A DNA stretch of 64,000 nucleotides from JALORV01 sp963702595 (GCA_963702595.1 CAVPDC010000024.1:1-64000), one strand, 5' to 3'. Positions 45,620 through 56,254 are shown, counted from the first letter of the stretch. Numbers and translations: made by a program. The notes: a model not told the origin generated them from the sequence alone.

Positions 45620-46567
45620 ATGGCGCAGGCGAATGGCGCACAGGGATTCGAGATACTTGCGCGTGAGGACTACTCGGACGTCACCTACATGCTGGAGGTG
45701 GCCCACCCGATGATGGCGAAGGCCGCCAAGCCCGGCCAGTTTGTCATCGTCATGGAGCATGAGCACGGCGAGCGCATCCCGCTCACCATCGCCGACTTCG
45801 ACCGCGAGCGCGGCACGATCACGCTGGTTATCCAGGCCGTCGGCAAGACCACCAAGGAGATGCAGGCCAGCTGCAAGGTCGGCACGCGGCTCTTCGCGAT
45901 GGTCGGTCCGATGGGCATTCCGAGCCACATCGGTACCGCCAAGAAAGTGATCTGTGTCGGTGGTGGTCTCGGCGTCGCACCGGTTTACCCGCAGGCGCGC
46001 GCCTACAAGGAAAGTGGCGCCTACGTCATCGGCGTGGTCGGCTTCCGCAACAAGGACCTGATGTTCTGGCAGGACAAGTTCGCAGCGGTCTGCGACGAAC
46101 TGATCGTCTGCACCGACGACGGTTCCGCCGGCATCAAGGGCCTCGTCACCGAAGGGATCAAGCAGGCCGTCGCCAGGCACTCTGATATCGACGAAGTCGT
46201 GGCGATCGGACCGCCGATCATGATGAAGGGCTGCTCAGAGGCCACACGGGTGCACGGTATCAAGACGATGGTGAGCCTGAACCCCGTGATGGTCGACGGT
46301 ACTGGCATGTGCGGCGGCTGCCGAGTCAAGGTTGGCGATCAGGTCAAGTTCGCGTGCGTCGACGGTCCCGACTTCGATGGCCACCAGGTCGACTTCGACG
46401 ACCTGATGTCGCGGCTGGTGCGCTACAAGCGCGCGGAGCACGACGCCATGGATCGCTGGCAGGAGTCGTGCAGGATCCGCGCCGACAAGGTGGTAGACCT
46501 CAAAACTGCGGTTCTCGGCGCCGACGCGGAAGTGCCGATCGACGTCCAGCCCAGCACCGACGGCTGA
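45620..46567 (+). CDS. NfnA/SudB-like flavoprotein, ferredoxin-NADP+ reductase family
   Basis: A 315-residue FAD protein of the NfnA (sulfide dehydrogenase beta) type. An FAD-binding barrel (PLTIADFD) precedes the nucleotide-binding domain (VGGGLGVAPVYPQARA), and a C-terminal Cys-rich site (GTGMCGGCRV ... FAC, near 229-245) binds a 2Fe-2S cluster. In NfnAB this subunit binds NAD(H) and couples with NfnB in flavin-based electron bifurcation between NADH, NADPH and ferredoxin. The NfnB-like gene follows after 16 bp. Confidence 0.85.
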   Translation: MAQANGAQGFEILAREDYSDVTYMLEVAHPMMAKAAKPGQFVIVMEHEHGERIPLTIADFDRERGTITLVIQAVGKTTKEMQASCKVGTRLFAMVGPMGIPSHIGTAKKVICVGGGLGVAPVYPQARAYKESGAYVIGVVGFRNKDLMFWQDKFAAVCDELIVCTDDGSAGIKGLVTEGIKQAVARHSDIDEVVAIGPPIMMKGCSEATRVHGIKTMVSLNPVMVDGTGMCGGCRVKVGDQVKFACVDGPDFDGHQVDFDDLMSRLVRYKRAEHDAMDRWQESCRIRADKVVDLKTAVLGADAEVPIDVQPSTDG

Positions 46568-46583
46568 CCGAGGAGCCGAACCT

Positions 46584-48088
46584 ATGGCGACCGCCAAGAA
46601 GAAAACGATCCGCACGATTCCGCAGGAGCGGACACCGATGCCGGAGCAGGACCCGCAGGTGCGGGCCCGCAACTTCGAGGAGGTGGCCTGCGGCTACCGG
46701 CTCGAGGACGCGCTGCGTGAGGCCGAGCGCTGCCTGCACTGCCCCGATGAGCCGTGCGTTCGCGGCTGCCCGGTCAGCATCGACATTCCGGCGTTCATCA
46801 AGAAGATCAGCGAGAAGCACTATCACGGCGCCTACGAGATCATCACCGACACTAACCTGCTGCCTTCCGTCTGCGGCCGCGTCTGCCCGCAGGAAAACCA
46901 GTGCGAAGGCGTGTGCACGGTCGGCGAGACACTCGAACCCGTGGCCATTGGCCGGCTCGAACGCTTCGTCGGCGACATGGCCATCGCAGAAGGATGGGAG
47001 AACGTTCCCTACATCGAGCCTTCAGGGTACAGGGTGGGCATCGTCGGCGCCGGGCCGGCCGGAATGGCGTGCGCCGCTGACATGGCCAAGGCCGGCTGCG
47101 AGGTCATCGTCTACGAAGCGTTCCACACACCGGGTGGCGTGCTGAAGTACGGCATCCCGGACTTCCGCCTTCCCAACGACGTCATCGATGCCGAGATCCA
47201 GAAGCTGCGCAACCTCGGCGTGCGTTTCGAGTGCAACACGCTGGTCGGCCGGCTCTTCACGATCGAGCAGATGGTGACCGAGATGGGCTTCCATGCCGTG
47301 TTCATTGGTACGGGGGCGGGTTATCCGAGTTTCATGGGCATACCCGGCGAGTCGCTCAATGGCGTGCTGTCCGCCAATGAATTGCTCACACGCTGCAATC
47401 TGATGCGTGCGCGAGACTTCCCCAACTTCGATACGCCGCTGCAGCCGGGCAAGCACGTCGCCGTCATCGGTGCGGGCAACACGGCGATGGACGCGCTGCG
47501 CGTGTCGCTGCGCCTGGGCGCCGAGTCGGTCCACTGCATCTACCGCCGCTCGAAGAAGGAAGCACCGGCACGCGTCGAGGAGATCCACCACGCGGAGCAG
47601 GAGGGAGTCGACTTCAACTGGCTGACCGCCCGGTCGAGATCCTGGGCGACAAGAGCAACAACGTGCGAGCGCTGCGCTGCGTGAAAATGGAACTCGGCGA
47701 ACCCGACGACTCGGGGCGACGTCGGCCGGTCGTCGTCCCCGGCAGCGAGTTCGAGTTCGAGGCCGACATGGTCGTGTTCGCCATCGGCACGAATGCCAAT
47801 CCCATCCTCGGCCAGACCTCAAAACTCAAGCTCAACAAGTGGGGCTACATCGCCACCGACGACAGCCTCGCCACGTCGATGTCCGGCGTCTGGGCCGGCG
47901 GCGACATCGTCACGGGCGCGGCCACGGTCATCCAGGCGATGGGCGCGGGCCGCAGGGCTGCTCGCGCGATGAAGGCCTACCTCGGCCTGCGCGACAGCGA
48001 TGCCGTCTACGACACCGGGGCCGGCGGATCGCTCTTCGGCATTCCGCGCGAAGAGCACGGCTTTGCGCAGATCCGCGTCGCCCGCTAG
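46584..48088 (+). pseudogene. NfnB/GltA-like NADPH-binding subunit, apparent single-base frameshift
   Basis: Equivalent to a roughly 500-residue NfnB/GltD-type protein: N-terminal Fe-S domain (CLHCPDEPCVRGCP, CGRVCPQENQCEGVC), FAD site VGAGPAGMAC near 152, NADPH site GAGNTAMDALR near 293. At CCC 47629-47631 the frame breaks: frame one ends at a TGA at 47682-47684, while family sequence resumes in another frame (PVEILGDKSNN, then VKMELGEPDDSG, GGDIVTGAATVI) to the stop at 48086-48088. Restoring one C repairs it. Sequencing error or real inactivation cannot be separated here. Confidence 0.8.
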
Positions 48089-48127
48089 CCGCCGCACGCC
48101 ACCGGAATTCGAAAGCAAGGAAGAAGC

Positions 48128-50020
48128 ATGAGCGCAGTCCTCGAACGCCCGTCGGCCACGGGCAAGGCCGGCACCAAGCCGGCGGTGAAGTTGCCCGAGC
48201 ACATCGTTGAGGTTATCAGCGACTCGGGCGAAGGCGCCCAGCGCTGTGGCCAGGCATTCGCCTCGATTGCCGCTCGCAGCGGCAACGGCATCTGGACCGT
48301 GGAGATCATTCCCGCCGAGATCCAGCCGCCGGCGCGCAGCGTGGCCGGTGCCAGCGGCATCCGCATCCGCGTGGGCTCCAAGCATGTCAACAACGGCGGC
48401 GACGAGACCGACCTCGTCGTTGCTTTCAACGAGCAGGTGTTGCTGGGACGGGTGCGCGCCGGCGAGCTCAAGCAGGGCGCGACGATCCTGCTGGAGAACA
48501 TCTGGGCCGAACACCGTGACCCGGCCGTCGTGAAGTCCTACACCGACGCGGTGAAGGCACTGAAGGAGTCCGGGTTCCGCGTCATTGACCTGCCGCTCGA
48601 GAAGGAGTGCCGCTCCCTGATGAGCGACCCGCGCCGCGGCAAAAACATGTTCGTGCTCGGAGTGCTGGCGAGCATCTACAGCCTCGACCTGCAGCTGGCG
48701 CGCGACCAGATTGCGCTGACCTTCGGCAAGAAGGACCAGAAGGTCATCGACTCCAATGTCAAGCTGATGGAAGCCGGCTTCGCCTGGGGCGAAGCCAACC
48801 TCGACTTCAAGTACGAAATACCGGCCGAGAAGTCCAACGTGCCGCAGATCGTTGTCAACGGCAACACGGCGATCGCGCTCGGTGTCATCGCCTCGGGAAT
48901 GGACATCTGTGCGATGTATCCGATCACGCCAGCCACGTCGGCCTCGCATTACCTGTCGGAGTGCTTCGAGAAGGTGGGCGGCATCGTGCACCAGGCCGAG
49001 GACGAAATTGCCGCCTGCGCCTTCGCGATCGGCGCCTCCTACGCTGGCCGCTGCGCGGTGACCATCACGTCCGGGCCGGGCTACTCACTGAAGCAGGAAG
49101 GCATCGGGCTGGCGGTGATGGCGGAGATCCCGCTGGTCGTTGTCAACGTGCAGCGCGGCGGGCCCAGCACCGGGCAGCCGACGAAGGTCGAACAAGCTGA
49201 TCTGCTGACCTCGATCTACGGCAGCCACGGCGACGCACCCAAGGTGGTGCTCGCAACGACCAGTATCGAGGACTGCTTCTATTCGATGATCACGGCGCGC
49301 AAGATCGCCGAGACGTTCGGCATGGTGGTCGTGGTCCTGACCGACGCCAGCCTTGCGACCGCCCAGCAACCGTTTCCCCGCCCGATGTTCAGCGAGGAGT
49401 GGCTGGCACCGCCGATCGACCAGTCGCCTTTGCCCGAGGGCGCGAAGCCCTATGACTGGGACAAGATCACGGGCATCGCACGGCGGTTCTCGCCTGGGCA
49501 GCCGAACGGCATGCATACCGTGACCGGCCTTGCGCACGACCGTGCGAGCAAGGTGGCATACGACCCGATCATCAACGAGGAAGGTCTGCGCATGCGCAGC
49601 CTGAAGCTGGCGACGCTGCAGAAGACGCTGAAGACGCCGCCGGTGTTCGGCGACCCGGAAGGCGACCTGCTGGTGGTCGGCTGGGGCAGCACGCAGGGCG
49701 TCATCGAGGAGGCGGTGCAGCGACTGCGCGACGAAGGGCTCAAGGTTTCCGCGCTGCAGATGCGCTTCATCCAGCCAATGCCGTCGGGCATCAAGGACAT
49801 CCTCAAGCGTTTCAGGAAAGTGATGACGGTCGAAGGGACGTGGGCCGATCGACCGCACGAAGACGAGATGATCGACGAAGAAAACCGCCGCTACGCGCCG
49901 CTGGCGATGATGCTGCGCGCGCGCACTCTCGTCGACGTCGACTGCTGGACCGAGGCCAAGGGCCAGCCGATCAAGCCGGGACAGGTGGTCCAGGCTCTCC
50001 GCGCCAAGCTGGCCGAATAA
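48128..50020 (+). CDS. 2-oxoacid:ferredoxin oxidoreductase, fused gamma-alpha subunit (copy 2)
   Basis: A 630-residue second OFOR gamma-alpha fusion, diverged from the copy at 42451. The gamma domain starts with ISDSGEGAQRCGQAF; the alpha domain shows YPITPATSASHYLSE near 264, TSGPGYSLKQEGIGL and NVQRGGPSTGQPTK. Length and motifs match KorA-type 2-oxoglutarate:ferredoxin oxidoreductases. An AAGGAAGAA ribosome-binding site precedes the ATG. Beta subunit follows after 23 bp. Confidence 0.9.
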   Translation: MSAVLERPSATGKAGTKPAVKLPEHIVEVISDSGEGAQRCGQAFASIAARSGNGIWTVEIIPAEIQPPARSVAGASGIRIRVGSKHVNNGGDETDLVVAFNEQVLLGRVRAGELKQGATILLENIWAEHRDPAVVKSYTDAVKALKESGFRVIDLPLEKECRSLMSDPRRGKNMFVLGVLASIYSLDLQLARDQIALTFGKKDQKVIDSNVKLMEAGFAWGEANLDFKYEIPAEKSNVPQIVVNGNTAIALGVIASGMDICAMYPITPATSASHYLSECFEKVGGIVHQAEDEIAACAFAIGASYAGRCAVTITSGPGYSLKQEGIGLAVMAEIPLVVVNVQRGGPSTGQPTKVEQADLLTSIYGSHGDAPKVVLATTSIEDCFYSMITARKIAETFGMVVVVLTDASLATAQQPFPRPMFSEEWLAPPIDQSPLPEGAKPYDWDKITGIARRFSPGQPNGMHTVTGLAHDRASKVAYDPIINEEGLRMRSLKLATLQKTLKTPPVFGDPEGDLLVVGWGSTQGVIEEAVQRLRDEGLKVSALQMRFIQPMPSGIKDILKRFRKVMTVEGTWADRPHEDEMIDEENRRYAPLAMMLRARTLVDVDCWTEAKGQPIKPGQVVQALRAKLAE

Positions 50021-50043
50021 CTCGCAGCCAAGGAAACCAGCCG

Positions 50044-51030
50044 ATGGGCTCCGCACTCAGCCAATTCATCATCAAGCTGCACGAAGAACATCGCAGCCTC
50101 GAGGACTACCAGGGCGGCATACCGCGGTGGTGCAGCGGCTGCGGCGACAACGCCATCCTCACCGCGGTCCAGCGCCTGTGCCGCGACGAGAACCTCGCTC
50201 CCGAGCGCACGGTGTTCGTGTCCGGGATCGGCTGCTCGAGCCGCTTCCCGCACTACATGAAGACCTACGGCTTCCACGGCATCCACGGCCGCGCGTTCCC
50301 GATCGCCGAGGGCGTGAAGATGGCGCGCCCGGACCTCGCCGTTTTCGTCAACACGGGCGACGGCGACTGCTGCTCGATCGGAGCCGCGCACTGGATCCAC
50401 GCGATCCGGTACAACATGAACCTGACCGTGATCCTGCACGACAACCAGATCTATGGCCTGACGAAGAAGCAGGCGTCGCCCACCTCGCAGATCGGCACGA
50501 AGAGCAACACGACGCCGCGCGGCAGCGTGCTCGAAGCGATGAACCCGCTGACGGTTACCCTCGGCGTGCAGAACGCCTCGTTCGTCGCACAGGGTGTCGA
50601 CTGGATGCCCGAGGTGCTGTACGACATCATCGCCCGGGCCTACAGGCACCGTGGCTTCTCGTTCGTGCGCATCATCCAGCGCTGCCCTGAGTGGCTGCCT
50701 AAGACTTTCGAGGCGTGGGTGCACGACCCGGGCAAGACGCTGCTGCTCACGCACGCTAACGGCCTCACGCCGAGCGCCGAGACGAGCCGCATTTACAAGA
50801 ACCAGCGCGAGCACGATCCGCTGGACATCCACCGGGCGCGCGAGATCGCGTCGTCCGTGGACCCGATTCCTGTCGGCATTCTTTACCACGACCCCAGCGT
50901 TCCTTGCTACGAGGACCTCCGCGGCGCCGGCGCGCCTCGCACCGCGGAAACGATCCGCGCCGGGCTCGACAGGGAATTCGACAAATTCACGATCTGGCCG
51001 GACGAGGCACGCGAACCGCGCGCCGCCTGA
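50044..51030 (+). CDS. 2-oxoacid:ferredoxin oxidoreductase beta subunit (copy 2)
   Basis: A 328-residue TPP/Fe-S beta subunit paired with the preceding alpha gene. Cluster Cys in RWCSGCGDNAI near 30 and SGIGCSSRFP; TPP-Mg motif NTGDGDCCSIG followed by HDNQIYGLTKKQ. ATG 50044 chosen because the conserved part follows; the longer open frame overlaps the alpha gene. No separate delta ferredoxin subunit is nearby unless the next gene supplies it. Confidence 0.92.
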   Translation: MGSALSQFIIKLHEEHRSLEDYQGGIPRWCSGCGDNAILTAVQRLCRDENLAPERTVFVSGIGCSSRFPHYMKTYGFHGIHGRAFPIAEGVKMARPDLAVFVNTGDGDCCSIGAAHWIHAIRYNMNLTVILHDNQIYGLTKKQASPTSQIGTKSNTTPRGSVLEAMNPLTVTLGVQNASFVAQGVDWMPEVLYDIIARAYRHRGFSFVRIIQRCPEWLPKTFEAWVHDPGKTLLLTHANGLTPSAETSRIYKNQREHDPLDIHRAREIASSVDPIPVGILYHDPSVPCYEDLRGAGAPRTAETIRAGLDREFDKFTIWPDEAREPRAA

Positions 51031-51058
51031 GCTGCCCCACTCATCGAGGTTCGCCGCC

Positions 51059-53291
51059 ATGGACATGGCCGCCAAGTTTCAGGACCAGACGGTCTTTCAC
51101 ATGACCGGCAAGCGCGCGGGCGAAGGGCTCGCGGAGCTGGCGCCCGGTCTTCGCCCTGCCCTCCTCGCGGCCTACCGGGACCTGGGCCGGCTGCGCTACG
51201 ACTATCCGGTCGTACTGCTGGAGCGCGACGCAGGCAGCCAGTATGTCAAGTCGCTATCGACCCTAATGGGCGAGCTCATCGCCGGCATCGCACCGCGAGG
51301 CATCGAGGGCGAGCGCGTGCGCAAGCAACTGCTACGACTCGAGCACGAGATCCGCATCCTGTCCGCCAGCGGCGCACGGGGCTCGCTCAAGGACCTGTGG
51401 CTGCGGGCCGTGGACAAGGCCGCGGGCCGCGACGACGACATGCGGATCGCTTTGCGTGACGCCGTCGCGTCGCTCGAGGACGATGGCGAGGTCATCGACT
51501 GCGACCGGACGCTTGCCTCGCGCTTCCTGTCGCGCGCCTGGCACAACGTCCACGCCGAGAAGGCGACCGAGTTTCGCAGCCAGGTCGATCACCTGGTGCG
51601 CAAACTGTCGGACATCCTGCGCGCCGCCTTCGCGCATTCACAGGCCGGCCAGCAGCCTGAGGCGCTGAAGTCGGGGTTCGGCTCGCTGCACGACTCGGTC
51701 TTCGACTTCTCCGCGATGTCGCGCCTAGTGGCGCGCAATGTGCCCCAGGACGAGCTGCCGCCGCAACGGAGGCAACGAATCGAGTGGGCGCTCGGGGTCC
51801 TTCGCAGCCAGCCGTTTTATCCCGATCCGACCCGAACTGGTGCCGAGGCAACCTACGGGTTCGTCTTTAGCGACTGCGCGACGGCGATCGAGGCGCACCG
51901 CACGCGCCTGCCGAAGCTGGTCGAGGTGGTAAAGGCGGTGGCCATCGCCGACCTTGAGGCTCGCGGCGGCTATGTCGAGGCCGATCACGACGCGTTCTTC
52001 GAACGCTTCGACGAGCATGCGCTGACGGCGGACGACCTCGCGCAGTTCCCCGACTATCTCGTCTGCATTCCCCCGGAGCGCAACGATGCGCCGGAAAATG
52101 CAATGCTGATGGAAATGCTGTCGGCCGGCATGCCTGTGAAGGTCCTGGTGCAGCACACCGACCTGCTGGAAGAAGCCGCGATTGGCCAGGGCCACTTTGC
52201 GTTCGGCATCCGCAGCGCGCGGCTGGCGACAACGGCCATGGGGCTGGGCGGCATGTTCGTCATTCAGTCCACGGTCTCGAACCTCTACGCCTTGCGCGAC
52301 CGCGTGCGCCGTGGCATGAGCTGCCGCGGCCCAGCGCTGTTCAGCCTTTTTACCGGATCGCCGGCCGAAGCAAGCGACCTGGCGCCTTACCTGACCGCAG
52401 CGGCAGCGATGAAGTCGCGTGCGTTCCCGGCGTTTACCTACGACGCCGACGCCGGCACCAACTGGGCCACGCGCTTCTCATTCGAGAACAACCGCAATCC
52501 GGAGGAGGACTGGCCCGGTGAGGAGTTCGCATACGCCGACGACGACCTGCAACGTGTGCAGGAACGGGTCCGCTTCACCTACGCCGACTTCGTGCTGTGC
52601 GACCGACGCCATGCGCATCACTTCGCCGTGGTGCCGCGCGACCGCTGGACCACCGCGATGGTGCCGGTCGCGGACTGGCTGGCGCTGTCGGAGAAGGACG
52701 CCGCCGAGCGCATCCCATTCGCGCTAGCCGTTGACGATGCGAACCGGCTGCACCGCGTCATCGTCGACTCGCGCCTGATGCAGGCGACGCGGCGCTGCGT
52801 GCTGCTCTGGCACCGGCTGCAGGAGCACGGCGGCATCCACAACTCGCACGCCGAGCAGGCGCTGGCGCGGGAGAAGGCGGCGTGGGAAGAACAGAAGCGG
52901 CAGGAGATTGAAGCACTGAAGCAGGCCGCGCCTGCAGGAGGCCCAGGCACCGCCCCGGCCGAGGTTGCCGCCGCGCCCGCCACCGCCTCGGCCGTGCCCG
53001 CGGCACCGACAGAGGCGGCCGCCGAGGCGACGCGGCCGCCGTCGGACGAGCCCTGGATCGAAACGATCCGCTGCTCGAGCTGCAACGAGTGCCAGAACAT
53101 CAACGACCGGCTCTTCGCGTACAACGACAACAAGCAGGCCTACTTCAAGGACCTCGGCGCCGGGACCTACCGGCAGATCGTCGAGGCGGCCGAGGCCTGC
53201 CAGGTAGCGATCATCCACCCGGGCAAGCCGAAGAATCCTGAACGAACCCGGGCTCGAGGAATTGCTGGAGCGCGCGAAGCCGTTCCTGTAG
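51059..53291 (+). CDS. Large uncharacterised protein with C-terminal ferredoxin-like domain on Ala/Pro-rich arm; apparent frameshift near its end
   Basis: About 743 residues if one extra base near 53234-53241 is removed; otherwise the frame runs on through the comB-like gene to 54022 (987 residues). The first 620 residues match no family I can name. They end in a charged helix (LAREKAAWEEQKRQEIEALK), then an Ala/Pro/Glu-rich linker (622-663), then C-x2-C-x2-C near 672 (CSSCNEC) and a fourth Cys near 713 (EACQVAIIHPGKPKNP). In the repaired frame the end reads NEPGLEELLERAKPFL and stop. Position suggests an electron carrier or partner for the adjacent OFOR. Confidence 0.7.
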
Positions 53292-53314
53292 AGATACGTG
53301 GCACCGGGCCGGCG

Positions 53315-54022
53315 ATGAAGATCCTGCGCTCGGACCTCGCGCACGGTCATGAACTTGAAGGCGCGGTCGTTGTCATCGACGTGCTGCGGGCCTTCACGAC
53401 CGCGGCCTATGCATTTGCCGCCGGCGCCCGATCGATGATCGCGGCCGACTCGCTCGACAGTGTCGCGCGGCTGCGCAGCCGCTACCCGGCGTCGATGACG
53501 ATGGGGGCCCTGCCCGGCGGTCGGCCCGTTCCCGGAATGGACTTCGGCAACTCGCCTGCCGAAATCATCGGTCGCGACTTGTCGGGCATCACGCTCATCC
53601 AGTTCACCGCTGGCGGAGTCAAGGGGCTGGTGGATTGTGACCACGCCACCGAGGTGCTCGCGGGCAGCCTGGTCTGTGCCCGCTCGACGGCGCGCTATAT
53701 CCGCACGCTGGCGCCGTCCACCGTCACGCTCGTCATCACCGGACTGTGGACCGACCGCGACGGCGACGAGGACCACGCCTGTGCTGACCTGATCGAGGCC
53801 TACCTGCGCGGGGAATGTCCGGAAGTCACCGCGTACGAAGAACGCGTGCGCCAGTCGGACTTCGGCCGCCGGTTCGGCGACAGCACCCACCCGCACCTGC
53901 CGGCCGCCGATCTCAACCTGTGCGCCGCCGCCGACCGTTTCGGATTCGCGATGCCAATGCGTCGGACCGGTCACGGACTGGTCATCGAACCGGTGGCGCT
54001 GGCGTTTCTGCCGTCCGCCTGA
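53315..54022 (+). CDS. ComB-like 2-phosphosulfolactate phosphatase family protein
   Basis: A 235-residue protein of the ComB family (IDVLRAFTTAAYAFAAGA, the Gly-rich FTAGGVKGL, and GLWTDRDGDEDHACADLI around DEDHACAD). ComB hydrolyses 2-phosphosulfolactate in coenzyme M synthesis in archaea; bacterial members occur in cells that do not make coenzyme M, so the substrate here is open. ATG 53315 lies 23 bp after the repaired stop of the previous gene. As sequenced, the two are in one continuous open frame. Confidence 0.8.
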   Translation: MKILRSDLAHGHELEGAVVVIDVLRAFTTAAYAFAAGARSMIAADSLDSVARLRSRYPASMTMGALPGGRPVPGMDFGNSPAEIIGRDLSGITLIQFTAGGVKGLVDCDHATEVLAGSLVCARSTARYIRTLAPSTVTLVITGLWTDRDGDEDHACADLIEAYLRGECPEVTAYEERVRQSDFGRRFGDSTHPHLPAADLNLCAAADRFGFAMPMRRTGHGLVIEPVALAFLPSA

Positions 54023-54034
54023 CGAACGGTCGAA

Positions 54035-54063
54035 TTGACAGCGCGATTGCGGCGCGGCATCGT
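54035..54063 (+). promoter_or_regulatory. Possible promoter of the DUF4124 gene
   Basis: A consensus -35 TTGACA (54035-54040) is followed 17 bp later by CATCGT (54058-54063), a weak -10. It is 16-44 bp upstream of the ATG at 54079. Confidence 0.25.
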
Positions 54064-54078
54064 GAACGCACAACGCCA

Positions 54079-54564
54079 ATGCTCAAACTGCTTTCCGTCC
54101 TGATGGCCTTGCTGCTGGCAGCACCGCTGCCGGTCTTGGCGCAGCTGTACAAGTGGCTCGATGCGGATGGCGTCGTCAACTACGGCGACCTTCCGCCGCC
54201 GAATGCATCGAATGTGCAGGCCGTGGGCCCGACCTCGCTGAGCGTCGTTCCGGGCGTGCCGAAGGAGCAGATGGAAGCCATGCGCGAGCGAGACGAGCAG
54301 CGCCGCCAGGAGGCGCTGCAGCGCGAGGCCGACGAGGCACGCGCCCGCGCCAGCGTGCGGGCGGCAAGCGGGGTGCCGTCCGAGCTCCAGTCTTACGAAG
54401 AATATGCCTACGACTATGACTACGGTCCGGTCTTCGGCTACGGACCACCCCGCGTCCGGCGGCCCGGCGCAAACCGATCACGGCCGCATCCCCCGATCGC
54501 TAAGCCGACGCCCCCGGCCCAGCCAATGCCGCTCGGGGAGCCGTCGATTCTTCTGGGGCGCTAG
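54079..54564 (+). CDS. Secreted DUF4124 protein
   Basis: A 161-residue exported protein. A signal peptide (LLSVLMALLLAAPLPVLA) is followed by a DUF4124 domain (QLYKWLDADGVVNYGDLPPP), a charged helix rich in Glu and Arg, a Tyr-rich stretch (YEEYAYDYDYGP) and a Pro-rich tail. Function unknown; DUF4124 proteins are common in proteobacterial envelopes. It is the last plus-strand gene and converges on gltA. Confidence 0.85.
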   Translation: MLKLLSVLMALLLAAPLPVLAQLYKWLDADGVVNYGDLPPPNASNVQAVGPTSLSVVPGVPKEQMEAMRERDEQRRQEALQREADEARARASVRAASGVPSELQSYEEYAYDYDYGPVFGYGPPRVRRPGANRSRPHPPIAKPTPPAQPMPLGEPSILLGR

Positions 54565-54599
54565 CAGCCGGCCGAGCCTCGCCGATCCCGCGAACGAAA

Positions 54600-54619
54600 G
54601 CGGCGCCCGCAGGCGCCGC
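54600..54619 (-). terminator. Hairpin terminator between gltA and DUF4124 gene
   Basis: GCGGCGCC and GGCGCCGC form a perfect 8-bp stem with a CGCA loop, followed on the minus strand by TTTCGTT. It lies 23 bp after the gltA stop and 36 bp after the convergent DUF4124 stop, so it may end both transcripts. Confidence 0.6.
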
Positions 54620-54641
54620 CATCATCGACAACGGATTGGCC

Positions 54642-55958
<1,317 letters not shown>

Positions 55959-55985
55959 GGTCTTTTTCCCGGGTTCGAGGTGAGA

Positions 55986-56252
55986 TCAGACGGACCGGAG
56001 TCCGTCCAGGACAGTGCGAACGGCATTGTGATCGAGAGTGCCGGCCGGCTCTTTGCGCGCCAGCAAAAGGTCGAGAAGTTCGTTGTCCGGGAGGTCCAGG
56101 AGCGCCTCCAGTGCCAGGACGTCGTCGACCGTGAGGCTCGCCTCATGCCGGTCCAGGTAACGGGTGACGATGATGTCGTTTTCCAGCAACCCCCGCCTTG
56201 CGCGCCAGCGCAGCCTGCGCCTTTCGAGATCGCCGAGCACGACGGCGCTCAC
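55986..56252 (-). CDS. sdhE: Succinate dehydrogenase flavinylation factor SdhE
   Basis: An 88-residue protein that promotes covalent FAD attachment to SdhA. The RRGLLENDIIV pattern contains the RGxxE motif of the family. GTG 56252, two bases after the sdhB stop, gives the normal length; the longer open frame overlaps sdhB and is rejected. Lies between sdhB and gltA as in many betaproteobacteria. Confidence 0.92.
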   Translation of the reverse strand: MSAVVLGDLERRRLRWRARRGLLENDIIVTRYLDRHEASLTVDDVLALEALLDLPDNELLDLLLARKEPAGTLDHNAVRTVLDGLRSV

Positions 56253-56254
56253 GG

